Assembly (NCBI GenBank): GCA_947458835.1
Contig: CANHBC010000004.1
Span: 1-45,982, forward strand
Length of the DNA: 45,982 bases
Source: Betaproteobacteria bacterium
Lineage (GTDB): Bacteria > Pseudomonadota > Gammaproteobacteria > Burkholderiales > CAIKXV01
Direction: 5' to 3'
The notes under the pieces were generated by a model. That model was not told the origin of the DNA and did not search any database. It saw only the letters and a list, made by a program, of their open reading frames with translations. Below are positions 28,009-35,644 of the stretch, piece by piece; the stretch's first letter is position 1, and every line of letters starts with the position of its first letter. The position numbers were made by a program, and so were the translations under genes.

Positions 28009-28632
28009 TTGGACCTAGCCCGCCTCGAGCGGATCTACGACGCGTACGCGAAGATCTACGATCGGCTGTTCGGCCGCGTGTTCGACGCCCCGCGCAAGGC
28101 CGCCGTGCAGTGGCTGGATGCCCGGCCCGGCGAACGCATCCTTGAAGTCGGGGTCGGCACCGGCATTGCCCTGCCCATGTACGGTCCACACCCGTTCGTC
28201 GTCGGCGTCGACTTCTCGCTGGGCATGCTGCGCGAGGCGCAGGCCTGCATCGGAGCCCATGGCATCGACAACGCCTGCATCCTTCGCATGGATGCGATGC
28301 GGATGGCCTTTCCGGACTCCAGCTTCGACGGCCTGATGGCCGCCTACGTGGTGACGGCGGTGCCCGACCATCGCAGGCTGATGGCCGAGATGGTGCGCGT
28401 GTGCCGCCCCGGCGGTCGCATCGTCATCGTCAACCACCTGCACCATCGCAACCGTCTGGTCGCCTTTGGACAACGCCTGCTGTCGCCGCTTACCCAGCGG
28501 CTGGGCTGGCGAACCGACCTGTCGCTCGACGACGTGCTCGCAGGCACGCCGCTGGAAGTGACGCGCGTGACGACGGTACCGCCGTTCGGGCTCTGGTACC
28601 TCGTCGAGTGTCGTAACGCCAAGCCGGCGTGA
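28009..28632 (+). CDS. Class I SAM-dependent methyltransferase, PmtA-like
   Basis: 207 aa. Rossmann-type SAM fold with motif I ERILEVGVGTGIALPMY, acidic motif VVGVDFSLGML, RMDAMRMAFPDSSFDGLMAAYVVTAVPD and motif VCRPGGRIVIVNH. The overall pattern, including the early YDAYAKIYDRLFGRVF, resembles Sinorhizobium-type phosphatidylethanolamine N-methyltransferases, so lipid head-group methylation is likely but not certain. The start is TTG at 28009 with GGAG about 8 nt upstream. A CATAAT -10-like box lies at about 27964. The stop overlaps the GTG start of the next gene, so the two are coupled. Confidence 0.85.
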   Translation: MDLARLERIYDAYAKIYDRLFGRVFDAPRKAAVQWLDARPGERILEVGVGTGIALPMYGPHPFVVGVDFSLGMLREAQACIGAHGIDNACILRMDAMRMAFPDSSFDGLMAAYVVTAVPDHRRLMAEMVRVCRPGGRIVIVNHLHHRNRLVAFGQRLLSPLTQRLGWRTDLSLDDVLAGTPLEVTRVTTVPPFGLWYLVECRNAKPA

Positions 28633-29549
28633 GGATCCGGGCCGGCCTGGCCGCCCTGTTCGCCGGTGCATTCTGCATCGCCGCCTCGGCGATCTGGGTG
28701 CGGCTGTCCGAAGTCGGCCCGGTGGCCACCGCCTTCTGGCGCGTCGCCCTCGCACTGCCGCTGCTCTGGGCCTGGGCGGCGCTGGTCTCGTTGCCGCAGC
28801 ACCTGGCCGCAGGCAGGCGCTTCGCCTGGCCGCTGGCCGCCGCCGGCGCCTGCTTCGCGGGCGACCTTGCACTGTGGCACGGGTCGATCATCCTCACCAC
28901 GGTGGCCAACGCCACGCTGCTGGCGAACTTTGCACCGGTGTTCGTGACACTGGCGGTCTGGCTGGTGTTCGGCCGGCGCCCCCGGCAGCCGTTCGTGATC
29001 GCGCTGGCGGTGGCACTCACGGGCACGGCCGTGCTCGTGGGCTCGTCGATGACTGCCGTGGCCGGCGCTGCCCCGACGTCCGGAGCACCGCCGGCGCCGG
29101 AGGGCGGGATGCGCTTGCTCGGCGACGCACTGGGCATCGGCACAGCCATGTTCTACGCGGCCTACCAGCTGTTCGTCGCGCGCGTGCGCAGCACGATGTC
29201 GACCGCGAGCGTGATGGCGTGGAGCAGCCTGGCCTGCGCCGCGATCCTGTTGCCGGTGGCGGTTCTGGCCGGCGAACCGCTGCTGCCAGCGACGCCCTAC
29301 GGGTGGGCCGTCCTCGCGGGCCTTGCGCTGGCCTCGCACGTGGCAGGACAGAGCCTGATCGCCTACGCGATCGCGCACCTCACGCCGACGCTGGCTTCGG
29401 TGGGCCTGCTGCTGCAGCCGGTGGTGGCGGCGGCGTTCGCATGGTTGATACTGGGCGAGCCGGTCGGTACGCTGCAGGTGGCAGGGGGTACGATCGTGCT
29501 CGCCGGGATCTGGCTTGCGATCCGGGCGGAGCGCCCGGCGGGCGCCTGA
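28629..29549 (+). CDS. EamA/DMT-family transporter
   Basis: 306-aa inner-membrane exporter of the drug/metabolite transporter superfamily with ten hydrophobic helices in two EamA repeats. The first repeat has AASAIWVRLSEVGPVATAFWRVALALPLL, the second GIGTAMFYAAYQLFVARVR and ATPYGWAVLAGLALASHVAGQSLIAYAI, ending with ILGEPVGTLQVAGGTIVLAG. A Pro/Ala-rich loop separates the halves. Start GTG 28629 overlaps the methyltransferase stop (GTGA). The substrate is unknown. Confidence 0.9.
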   Translation: MRIRAGLAALFAGAFCIAASAIWVRLSEVGPVATAFWRVALALPLLWAWAALVSLPQHLAAGRRFAWPLAAAGACFAGDLALWHGSIILTTVANATLLANFAPVFVTLAVWLVFGRRPRQPFVIALAVALTGTAVLVGSSMTAVAGAAPTSGAPPAPEGGMRLLGDALGIGTAMFYAAYQLFVARVRSTMSTASVMAWSSLACAAILLPVAVLAGEPLLPATPYGWAVLAGLALASHVAGQSLIAYAIAHLTPTLASVGLLLQPVVAAAFAWLILGEPVGTLQVAGGTIVLAGIWLAIRAERPAGA

Positions 29550-29573
29550 ACGGACCGACACCAGGGAGGTCGA

Positions 29574-30275
29574 TTGCGACACGACAGGTTCCATCCGGAG
29601 CGGCATCGGACCGGTAGTGCAAGCTGGCTGCGCGCCTCGGTGCTCGGCGCCAACGACGGCATCGTCTCCACAGCATCCCTGCTGCTCGGCGTCGCGGCGG
29701 CCGCGGCGGAGCCGGGCGCTGTCCTCGGCATCGGCATCGCCGGGCTGGTCGCCGGCTCGATGTCGATGGCCGCTGGCGAATACGTCTCGGTCAGCTCACA
29801 GTCAGACTCGGAGCAGGCCGACCTTGCTCGCGAGCGTGCCGAACTGCACGCCGACCCGGCGCTGGAACGGGACGAACTGGCAGGCATCTACGTCCGACGC
29901 GGCCTGGATCCGGCGCTGGCGCACGAAGTCGCCGCCCAGCTGATGGCACGCGACGCACTCGGCGCGCATGCGCTCGAAGAACTGGGCATTTCCGACCTCA
30001 CCGCGGCACGGCCGCTGCAGGCAGCCATTGCCTCGGCCGCCAGCTTCGCTGCGGGCGCCGTCCTGCCGCTGCTGTGCGCACTGCTCGCTCCGGCTGCCCA
30101 GCTGATCCCGGCGACGGCGACCGGGTCGCTGGCCGCGCTGGCGCTGCTCGGTGCCCTCGCCGCGCGCGCCGGAGATGCGCCGGTGGGCCGTGCCACCGCA
30201 CGCGTGGTCGGATGGGGTGCGCTCGCCATGGCGGTGACGGCCGGGATCGGTGCGCTGGTCGGCGCGGCGGTGTAG
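29574..30275 (+). CDS. VIT-family membrane protein (CCC1/VIT1-like)
   Basis: 233-aa integral membrane protein of the vacuolar iron transporter family. The signature LGANDGIVSTASLLLGVAAA is near the N-terminus, followed by GLVAGSMSMAAGEYVSVSSQ and a cytoplasmic acidic segment rich in Glu (ERAELHADPALERDELAG) that in relatives binds metal. Three C-terminal hydrophobic segments complete a five-helix plan. Likely Fe2+/Mn2+ efflux or tolerance. The start is TTG with a strong GGGAGG ribosome binding site, 24 nt after the EamA stop codon, in the same operon. Confidence 0.9.
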   Translation: MRHDRFHPERHRTGSASWLRASVLGANDGIVSTASLLLGVAAAAAEPGAVLGIGIAGLVAGSMSMAAGEYVSVSSQSDSEQADLARERAELHADPALERDELAGIYVRRGLDPALAHEVAAQLMARDALGAHALEELGISDLTAARPLQAAIASAASFAAGAVLPLLCALLAPAAQLIPATATGSLAALALLGALAARAGDAPVGRATARVVGWGALAMAVTAGIGALVGAAV

Positions 30276-30361
30276 CGCCTGATTGACAGTGCGGACATTA
30301 ACACCCGGTCAAGGCTGACTGCCACGGCCTCCGGGCCGCAGCCCACACACGCCGATTTCAG

Positions 30362-30390
30362 TTTCCGTACCGCGCACCAGTCGGTATCAT
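30362..30390 (+). promoter_or_regulatory. Possible promoter of the YkgJ-phosphodiesterase pair
   Basis: TTTCCG and TATCAT are separated by 17 bases in an otherwise gene-free 200-bp spacer, about 90 nt before the YkgJ start. The -10 is fair and the -35 weak. Confidence 0.35.
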
Positions 30391-30478
30391 CCGCCGCTTT
30401 CGTAGTGTCGCGTCGCACCCGCGGACGTGACAGCCTGGCTCCGTCCGGGCATTGACAGGCACTGGACTCCCGAATCTG

Positions 30479-31015
30479 ATGCACGCCCTCGGTCGCGTCG
30501 TGGAAACGATCCTCCTCTCGGTGATCTGGGTCGGTCTCCCGGTGGCGCCGCTCGTGGTCAGCCTGCTGGCCGGCGACCTGTCCTACGTGCGTCGCTACCG
30601 CCAGACGATGCGCCAGCTTTCGCGCCAGCTCCAGGCGATGGCCAGGGCAGAGGTGATCGCCCGGCGCTTCTACAACGAGAAGCGCGCCGCGGAGCAGAGC
30701 ACGACCTGGAAGATCGAGGGCGAGTGCAGCCATTGCGGCGAATGCTGCCTGTTCCAGACCTGCGTGTTCCTCGACCATGATGAGCAGGGACGGTCGCGCT
30801 GCCGCATCTACGGCAACTGGTTCTTCCGCCGGCTCACCTGTGCCGAGTATCCGATGACCAAGGACGACATCGAGCTGTATGCCTGCCCGTCGTTCCGGGC
30901 GGAGCCGGTGCGCCAGGTCGCGCAGGTACGGCTCGGCCGGCATGCGATTCCGGTCGTGGCCCGCAATGCCGGACCTGAGCGCACGGTCGAGGGCGGCGCA
31001 TCGCCCCGCCCCTGA
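30479..31015 (+). CDS. YkgJ-family cysteine-cluster protein
   Basis: 178 aa. An N-terminal hydrophobic helix (about residues 8-32) may anchor it in the inner membrane. The characteristic zinc/iron cysteine cluster follows: CSHCGECCLFQTCVFLD, then CRIYGNWFFRRLTCAEYP and a final Cys in YACPSF. Function of the family is unknown; metal or Fe-S binding is proposed from the cysteines. An ATG at 30479 is favoured; a TTG at 30452 in the same frame has no ribosome binding site. It lies 4 nt before the next gene, so a two-gene operon with the phosphodiesterase is likely. Confidence 0.8.
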   Translation: MHALGRVVETILLSVIWVGLPVAPLVVSLLAGDLSYVRRYRQTMRQLSRQLQAMARAEVIARRFYNEKRAAEQSTTWKIEGECSHCGECCLFQTCVFLDHDEQGRSRCRIYGNWFFRRLTCAEYPMTKDDIELYACPSFRAEPVRQVAQVRLGRHAIPVVARNAGPERTVEGGASPRP

Positions 31016-31019
31016 CCCG

Positions 31020-32216
31020 TTGACCAGCCCGGAGGCGGTGCGTCCAGACTACCGCGGACGCAGCCTGGTCAACCTGATGGCCTCGATCGAGGCCGGGCTC
31101 GGTACACGGCCTGGCCACGACGCCCCGGCGCATCCCCCGCTGGAGCTCCTGGATCCCTCGCGCGTGCGCGCGGCGCGCCGCGTGCTGCTGATGGTCATCG
31201 ACGGCCTGGGCGATGACTACCTTTGCATGCACGGCCGCGATACCACGCTCGCCGCCCACCGCATCGGTCGCATCAACTCCGTGTTCCCGTCGACTACCGC
31301 GACCGCGATCACCACCTTCCTGACCGGCCATTCGCCGCGCGAGCACGGCCTGACCGGCTGGAACATCTGGCTGGACGAGATCGCGGCCGTGGCTACGATC
31401 CTGCCCTTCCGCACGCGCGGTGACCGGCGGTTCCTGCGCGAAATGGGCGTCAATCCGCTGCATTTCTTCGAACGACCGACGCCGCTGGCCACGCGCCTGG
31501 ACAGCGCGACGGCGACCGTCTCGCCGCGCTGGATCATCGACTCGGACTACAACCTGGCGCACAACGGCCCGGCGCTGCGCTTTCCCTACGAAACCCGCAC
31601 CCAGTTCTTCGACCAGGTGGTGCGCGCGGTTCATGCGAGCCCCGAGCGCCAGTTCATCTACGCCTACTACCCGGAGATCGACTCGAACAGCCATGACCAT
31701 GGCACGCACAGCCTGGAGGTCGCCTCCGAACTCTGGCGCTTCGACCTGGGCTTCCGGTCGATGCTGGAGCGACTCGCCGGGACCGGTACGCTGGTGGTGG
31801 CCACGGCCGACCACGGGTTCATCGACTCCCCCGAGGAATGCGGCATCGAGCTCGACGGCCATCCGGAACTCGCCGGACTCCTCGCGCACCCGCTGTGCGG
31901 CGAACGCCGGCTCGCCTACGCCTACGTGAAGCCGGGCTGCGGCCCCGCGTTCGAACGCTGCGTACAGTCCACACTGGGCCATGCGCTGGAACTGCTGCCC
32001 GCCGCGCAGGCGATCGCCGACGGATGGTTCGGGGAACCGGCTGGCCACGATCACCCCGGGTTCGCGCGGCGCATCGGAGACTATCTGCTGATGATGCGCC
32101 CGGGCTGGACGATCAAGGACTGGCTGCCGGGCGAGAACCGGCACCGGCTGCTGGGCGTGCATGGCGGTACCACCCCTGCCGAGATGTGGGTGCCACTCAT
32201 AGTGCGGGAGTGCTGA
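31020..32216 (+). CDS. Type I phosphodiesterase/nucleotide pyrophosphatase family protein
   Basis: Alkaline-phosphatase-superfamily enzyme (about 398 aa). Metal and nucleophile motifs: LLMVIDGLGDDYL (first Asp), then INSVFPSTTATAITTFLTGHSPREHGLTGWN with a Thr nucleophile candidate, YYPEIDSNSHDHG with metal ligands, and ATADHGF with another Asp-His pair. No signal peptide is seen, so a cytoplasmic phosphodiesterase or phosphohydrolase is likely; the substrate is unknown. The start is uncertain: TTG 31020 directly follows the YkgJ stop, GTG 31038 lies too close to a GGAGG, and ATG 31076 would remove conserved-looking sequence. Confidence 0.82.
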   Translation: MTSPEAVRPDYRGRSLVNLMASIEAGLGTRPGHDAPAHPPLELLDPSRVRAARRVLLMVIDGLGDDYLCMHGRDTTLAAHRIGRINSVFPSTTATAITTFLTGHSPREHGLTGWNIWLDEIAAVATILPFRTRGDRRFLREMGVNPLHFFERPTPLATRLDSATATVSPRWIIDSDYNLAHNGPALRFPYETRTQFFDQVVRAVHASPERQFIYAYYPEIDSNSHDHGTHSLEVASELWRFDLGFRSMLERLAGTGTLVVATADHGFIDSPEECGIELDGHPELAGLLAHPLCGERRLAYAYVKPGCGPAFERCVQSTLGHALELLPAAQAIADGWFGEPAGHDHPGFARRIGDYLLMMRPGWTIKDWLPGENRHRLLGVHGGTTPAEMWVPLIVREC

Positions 32217-32258
32217 GCGCACAGCGGCGGCCACCCGCGCACCATGGGCGGGAATGCG

Positions 32259-32591
32259 CTACCGGTCGCAGCGGCGGTTGAGCAGTTCGCTGTTGCAGCG
32301 GTCGAGCAGGAGCAGATCCTCGACCAGGTGCATCGGGAAGCCCTGGCGCTTCTCGCCCGGCTTCATCATGACGAGCGACCGCAGGTATTCCGCGCACATG
32401 TCGGTCCCCCAGAGCGTCACGATGCCCTTCATCACGCGCGGGAAGTCCCTCTCCAGCGGGTGTCTGGGATCGGGATCGGTCGGTCCGTGCGACGCATGCG
32501 GCCGAAGGATCTCGTTGTTCGGGATCGAACGTTCGATCTCGTCGGCGTCGAACAGGGTCGGCAGTGCCGTTTCGTTCAGGTCGGGATTCAT
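32259..32591 (-). CDS. Small protein of unknown function
   Basis: 110-aa acidic/neutral protein, no membrane segment or signal peptide. The C-terminal two thirds look constrained: SIPNNEIL, DPRHPLERDFPRVMKGIVTLWG, CAEYLRSLVMM and RQGFPMHLVEDLLLLDRC, a helical pattern. I do not assign it to a named family. The start chosen is ATG 32591 (MNPDLNETALP); a longer frame reaches 32663. It is 145 nt downstream of the SDR gene on the same strand and could be the last gene of that operon, or separate. Confidence 0.6.
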   Translation of the reverse strand: MNPDLNETALPTLFDADEIERSIPNNEILRPHASHGPTDPDPRHPLERDFPRVMKGIVTLWGTDMCAEYLRSLVMMKPGEKRQGFPMHLVEDLLLLDRCNSELLNRRCDR

Positions 32592-32736
32592 CGGCCGGGT
32601 CGGATGAGCTCCAGGGGCAGTGGGAAGATCGGGCAACTGTTCAAGCCATTCGCCCGACCGCACGCAACCTCTTTCGGCTCATCCGCGTGAATCTTTAGGA
32701 CCGCGTCCCGGCGCGGGGCCGGAACGCCCGCGGACG

Positions 32737-33516
32737 TCAGAGCACGCCCGAGGTCCCCCCGTCCAGATTGACGCTGGTTCCGGTGACGTAGCTGGCCGCG
32801 TCCGAGGCGAGGAAGGCGATCACGTTGGCCGCCTCCTCCGCCTCTCCGAAGCGCCCGAGCGGTATGCCGGCCGCCTTCGCCTTCTCGGCGTAGTAGGCCT
32901 CGCGCGGCGTGCCGGCCTTGTCGGCGCGGCGCTCGTGCTGGCCGCTCTTGATCAGCCCGATACAGACCGTGTTGACCAGGATGTTGTCCTTCGCGTAGTC
33001 CTTGGACAGCGCCTTGGTCAGCGCAAGGCCGGCAGCCCGCGTCACCGAGGTCGGGGTCGAACTCGGCCGCGGTTGCTTGCCACCGATCGTGGTGATGTTC
33101 ACGATGCGTCCGCCACCCTGCTTCTGCATGTGCGGGATCGCTGCCCGGCAACCGCGGATCGCGCCCATCAGCTTGAGTTCGAGGTCGAGGTGCCAGGTCG
33201 CATCGTCGATCTCTCCGAAATGCTTCGAAATCGAGGTGCCGGCGTTGTTGACGAGGATGTCGAGCCGACCGTACTTCGCTGCGACGCCGTCGATGAAGCC
33301 CTTGAGCGCCTGCGCGTCCATGACGTCGACGCTCTGTGCAGTCACCTCCCCACCCGCCGCCCGGATGGTTGCCGCGACTTCGTCGAGCGGCCCCTGCCGA
33401 CGCGCGCAGATGGCGACCCTGGCACCTTCGGCCGCCAGCCTGATGGCGGCCGCCCGCCCGATACCTTCGCTGCCGCCGGTGACGATGGCGACCTTGCCGC
33501 CGAGTCCGAGATCCAT
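32737..33516 (-). CDS. SDR-family protein lacking the YxxxK catalytic pair
   Basis: 259-aa short-chain dehydrogenase/reductase. The cofactor motif TGGSEGIGRA (residues 13-22), the NNAG motif (90-93) and a C-terminal TGTSVNLDGGTSG are intact. At the active site, the usual Tyr-x-x-x-Lys is replaced by T156-S-V-T-R160, and the usual catalytic Ser region reads NITTIGG. The surrounding AAGLALTKALSKDYA is otherwise normal, so this is not a frameshift. The protein may bind a nucleotide and an acyl-CoA product without classic dehydrogenase chemistry, or use other residues. ATG 33516 has an AAGGAGG ribosome binding site. It is the fifth gene of the aldolase/CoA-ligase operon. Confidence 0.88.
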   Translation of the reverse strand: MDLGLGGKVAIVTGGSEGIGRAAAIRLAAEGARVAICARRQGPLDEVAATIRAAGGEVTAQSVDVMDAQALKGFIDGVAAKYGRLDILVNNAGTSISKHFGEIDDATWHLDLELKLMGAIRGCRAAIPHMQKQGGGRIVNITTIGGKQPRPSSTPTSVTRAAGLALTKALSKDYAKDNILVNTVCIGLIKSGQHERRADKAGTPREAYYAEKAKAAGIPLGRFGEAEEAANVIAFLASDAASYVTGTSVNLDGGTSGVL

Positions 33517-33539
33517 GTTGCTGCCTCCTTGTGTCGTGT

Positions 33540-34706
33540 TCAGAACGTTCCCAGCCCCGCGAGCCCGGTCGCGAGGTCCATGTCATCGACGATCCGCCGC
33601 GAGACCAGGTTGCGCAGCGTCTCGGTCGTACCGCCGCCGAGGCTGCCGTATCGGACCCCACGGAAGAAACGCGATACCGCGAACTCGTCGGTGAAGCCGT
33701 AGCCACCATGCACCTGGATCGCCTCGCTGGTGACGCGGATGCCCATCTCGTTGCAGTAGATCTTCGCCGCGGCCGCGAGCGTAGGATCGGGGAACCCGTC
33801 GCCCGAGTGGGCTGCACGCCACAGCAGGCTGCGTGCGGCCTCGATGTCCACGAACATGTCGGCCGCCTTCCAGCGCATGCCCTGGAACTCGCCGATCGGC
33901 CTGCCGAAGGCGGAGCGGTCACGCAGGTAGCGCACCGATGCCTCCAGCGCCCCCTCGGCAAGGCCGAGGCAGATCGCCGGGTTGAGGATGCGCTGCGTGT
34001 TGAACGCGCTCATCAGCCGCTTGATGCCGTTGTCGGTGATCACCAGGTGCTCGCGAGGCTGCACGCAGTTCTCGAACACCACCTCGCAGAGGTACTCGCC
34101 GCCCATCGTGTGGTACTTCGCAGTGGCGGTCACGCCGGGTGCGCCCTTCTCCACCAGCACGCAGCCGATGCCCGCCCCGCCGGGCACACCGTCGACCCGG
34201 GTAAAGACCACCATCATGTCGGCGATGTCGGCGCGGCTGATCAGCGTCTTCACCCCGTTGATCACCACCTTTTCGCCGTCGATGCGGGTGTTGGTCCGGT
34301 AGTTCGCGACATCGGTGCCGGCATCCGGCTCGGTCATGCAGATCGACAGGATCGCCTCGCCGGTGGCCACCCGCGGCAGGATCGCGCGCTTGACCGTCTC
34401 CGGCGCGTAGGTCGAGATGATCCGGGTCTGGGTCCCGACCTCGCCGAGGACGGCCATCGCCGTGACGTAGCACGCCTTGCCGATCTCCTCCAGCGCCAGG
34501 GCGGTCTCGAAGATGCCCATGCCCGAGCCACCGTATTCCTCCGGTACCGCCATGCCCATCACGCCGATGTCTGCGAGCGCCTTCAGGTTCTCGGCCGGCC
34601 ACGTGCCGTCGAGCCATTTCATCGCGTTGGGTTCGAGCACGTCGCGGCGCACCTGTGCAACCGCGTCCACCAGCGCCCGCTGTTCAGCGGTCAGTCGAAA
34701 ATCCAA
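33540..34706 (-). CDS. Acyl-CoA dehydrogenase-family flavoprotein with altered active site
   Basis: 388 aa, complete for the family: N-terminal helical domain, beta domain with CMTEPDAGTDVANYRT (about 123-138), and C-terminal helices with RSAFGRPIGEFQ and QVHGGYGFTDEF (331-342). The usual catalytic Glu in YEGT is Gly358 here (SLGGGTTE). The alternative Glu used by isovaleryl- and long-chain enzymes (LxxER) is Gln238 (NTQR). A similar loss of the YEGT Glu occurs in CaiA-type reductases. The start is TTG at 34706 behind GGAGGAC. It lies 23 nt before the SDR gene and 44 nt after the CoA-ligase alpha gene. Confidence 0.92.
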   Translation of the reverse strand: MDFRLTAEQRALVDAVAQVRRDVLEPNAMKWLDGTWPAENLKALADIGVMGMAVPEEYGGSGMGIFETALALEEIGKACYVTAMAVLGEVGTQTRIISTYAPETVKRAILPRVATGEAILSICMTEPDAGTDVANYRTNTRIDGEKVVINGVKTLISRADIADMMVVFTRVDGVPGGAGIGCVLVEKGAPGVTATAKYHTMGGEYLCEVVFENCVQPREHLVITDNGIKRLMSAFNTQRILNPAICLGLAEGALEASVRYLRDRSAFGRPIGEFQGMRWKAADMFVDIEAARSLLWRAAHSGDGFPDPTLAAAAKIYCNEMGIRVTSEAIQVHGGYGFTDEFAVSRFFRGVRYGSLGGGTTETLRNLVSRRIVDDMDLATGLAGLGTF

Positions 34707-34750
34707 GCTGTCCTCCGTTGGGGTAGGCGGCCGGCCTCATGGCCGGCCTG

Positions 34751-35644
34751 TCATCGCCGCAGGGCCTGCGCCAGCGCCTTGACGGCCTCGTCGATCGTCG
34801 CGCACACCTGCACGCCGGCAGCGGCCAGCGCCGCGCGCTTGGATTCCCAGGTGCCGACGCTGCCCCAGGTCAGCGCGCCGGCATGCCCCATGCTGATGCC
34901 CTGCGGCGCGGTACGGCCGGCGATCAGCGCCACTACCGGCTTGTCGAATCCGCTGGTCCCGATGGCCTGCGCGAACGCCTCCTCCTCGTCGCCACCGATC
35001 TCCCCGACCAGCAGCACGGCCTCGGTGCGCCCATGGCGTGCGAACCAGGGCGCGAGGTCGGCAAAGCGAGTGCCCTTGACCGGGTCGCCGCCCACGCCGA
35101 TCCAGGCCGACTGTCCGAGCCCGGCCTGCACCAGCCGGAAGCCGGCCTCGTACGACAGGGTGCCGCTCTTGGAGGCCATCGCCACCGGTCCCGGGGCCAG
35201 CGACACGTCGGGCAGGAAGCCGAGCTTGGCCTCGCCGGGAATCGCCAGCCCGGGCGTGGACGCGCCGACCCAGGTCGCACCGGCCGCATCCACGCGCCGG
35301 CGCAGTTCGATGGCGTCATGTACCGGCACCCCTTCGGTCGGCGTGACGAGCAGGCGAACGCCCGCGGCCAGCGCTTCCGTCGCGGCCGGCAGCACCTGCG
35401 CCGCACCGACCAGCAGCACGCTGGCCACCGCGCCGGTCGCCTGCACCGCCGAAGCACAGTCGGCGAACACGGGTATGCCATCTACCGCATCCGCGCCGGC
35501 ACGGCCGCTGACGCCGGCGACGATCGAGGTGCCGGCATCGCGCATCATGCAGGCGTGGCGCTGGCCGGCGCGGCCGGTGATGCCCTGCACCAGCACCGGG
35601 GTGTGGCGGTCGACCGACAGCGAGAACGGCGGGCGCGGATTCAT
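34751..35644 (-). CDS. Succinyl-CoA synthetase-like acid-CoA ligase, alpha subunit
   Basis: 297 aa, similar in length to SucD. The CoA-binding domain begins PVLVQGITGRAGQRHA; the ligase domain has ASKSGTLSYEAGFRLVQAGLGQSAWIGVGGDPVKGT and the phosphohistidine motif GRTAPQGISMGHAGAL. It is too divergent to be called the TCA-cycle enzyme: the flanking genes are not TCA genes, and relatives include malate-CoA and other dicarboxylate-CoA ligases. It forms a heterodimer with the overlapping upstream gene product (ATGA overlap). The likely reaction is ATP- or GTP-dependent CoA activation of an organic acid that the acyl-CoA dehydrogenase-like protein downstream uses. Confidence 0.88.
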   Translation of the reverse strand: MNPRPPFSLSVDRHTPVLVQGITGRAGQRHACMMRDAGTSIVAGVSGRAGADAVDGIPVFADCASAVQATGAVASVLLVGAAQVLPAATEALAAGVRLLVTPTEGVPVHDAIELRRRVDAAGATWVGASTPGLAIPGEAKLGFLPDVSLAPGPVAMASKSGTLSYEAGFRLVQAGLGQSAWIGVGGDPVKGTRFADLAPWFARHGRTEAVLLVGEIGGDEEEAFAQAIGTSGFDKPVVALIAGRTAPQGISMGHAGALTWGSVGTWESKRAALAAAGVQVCATIDEAVKALAQALRR

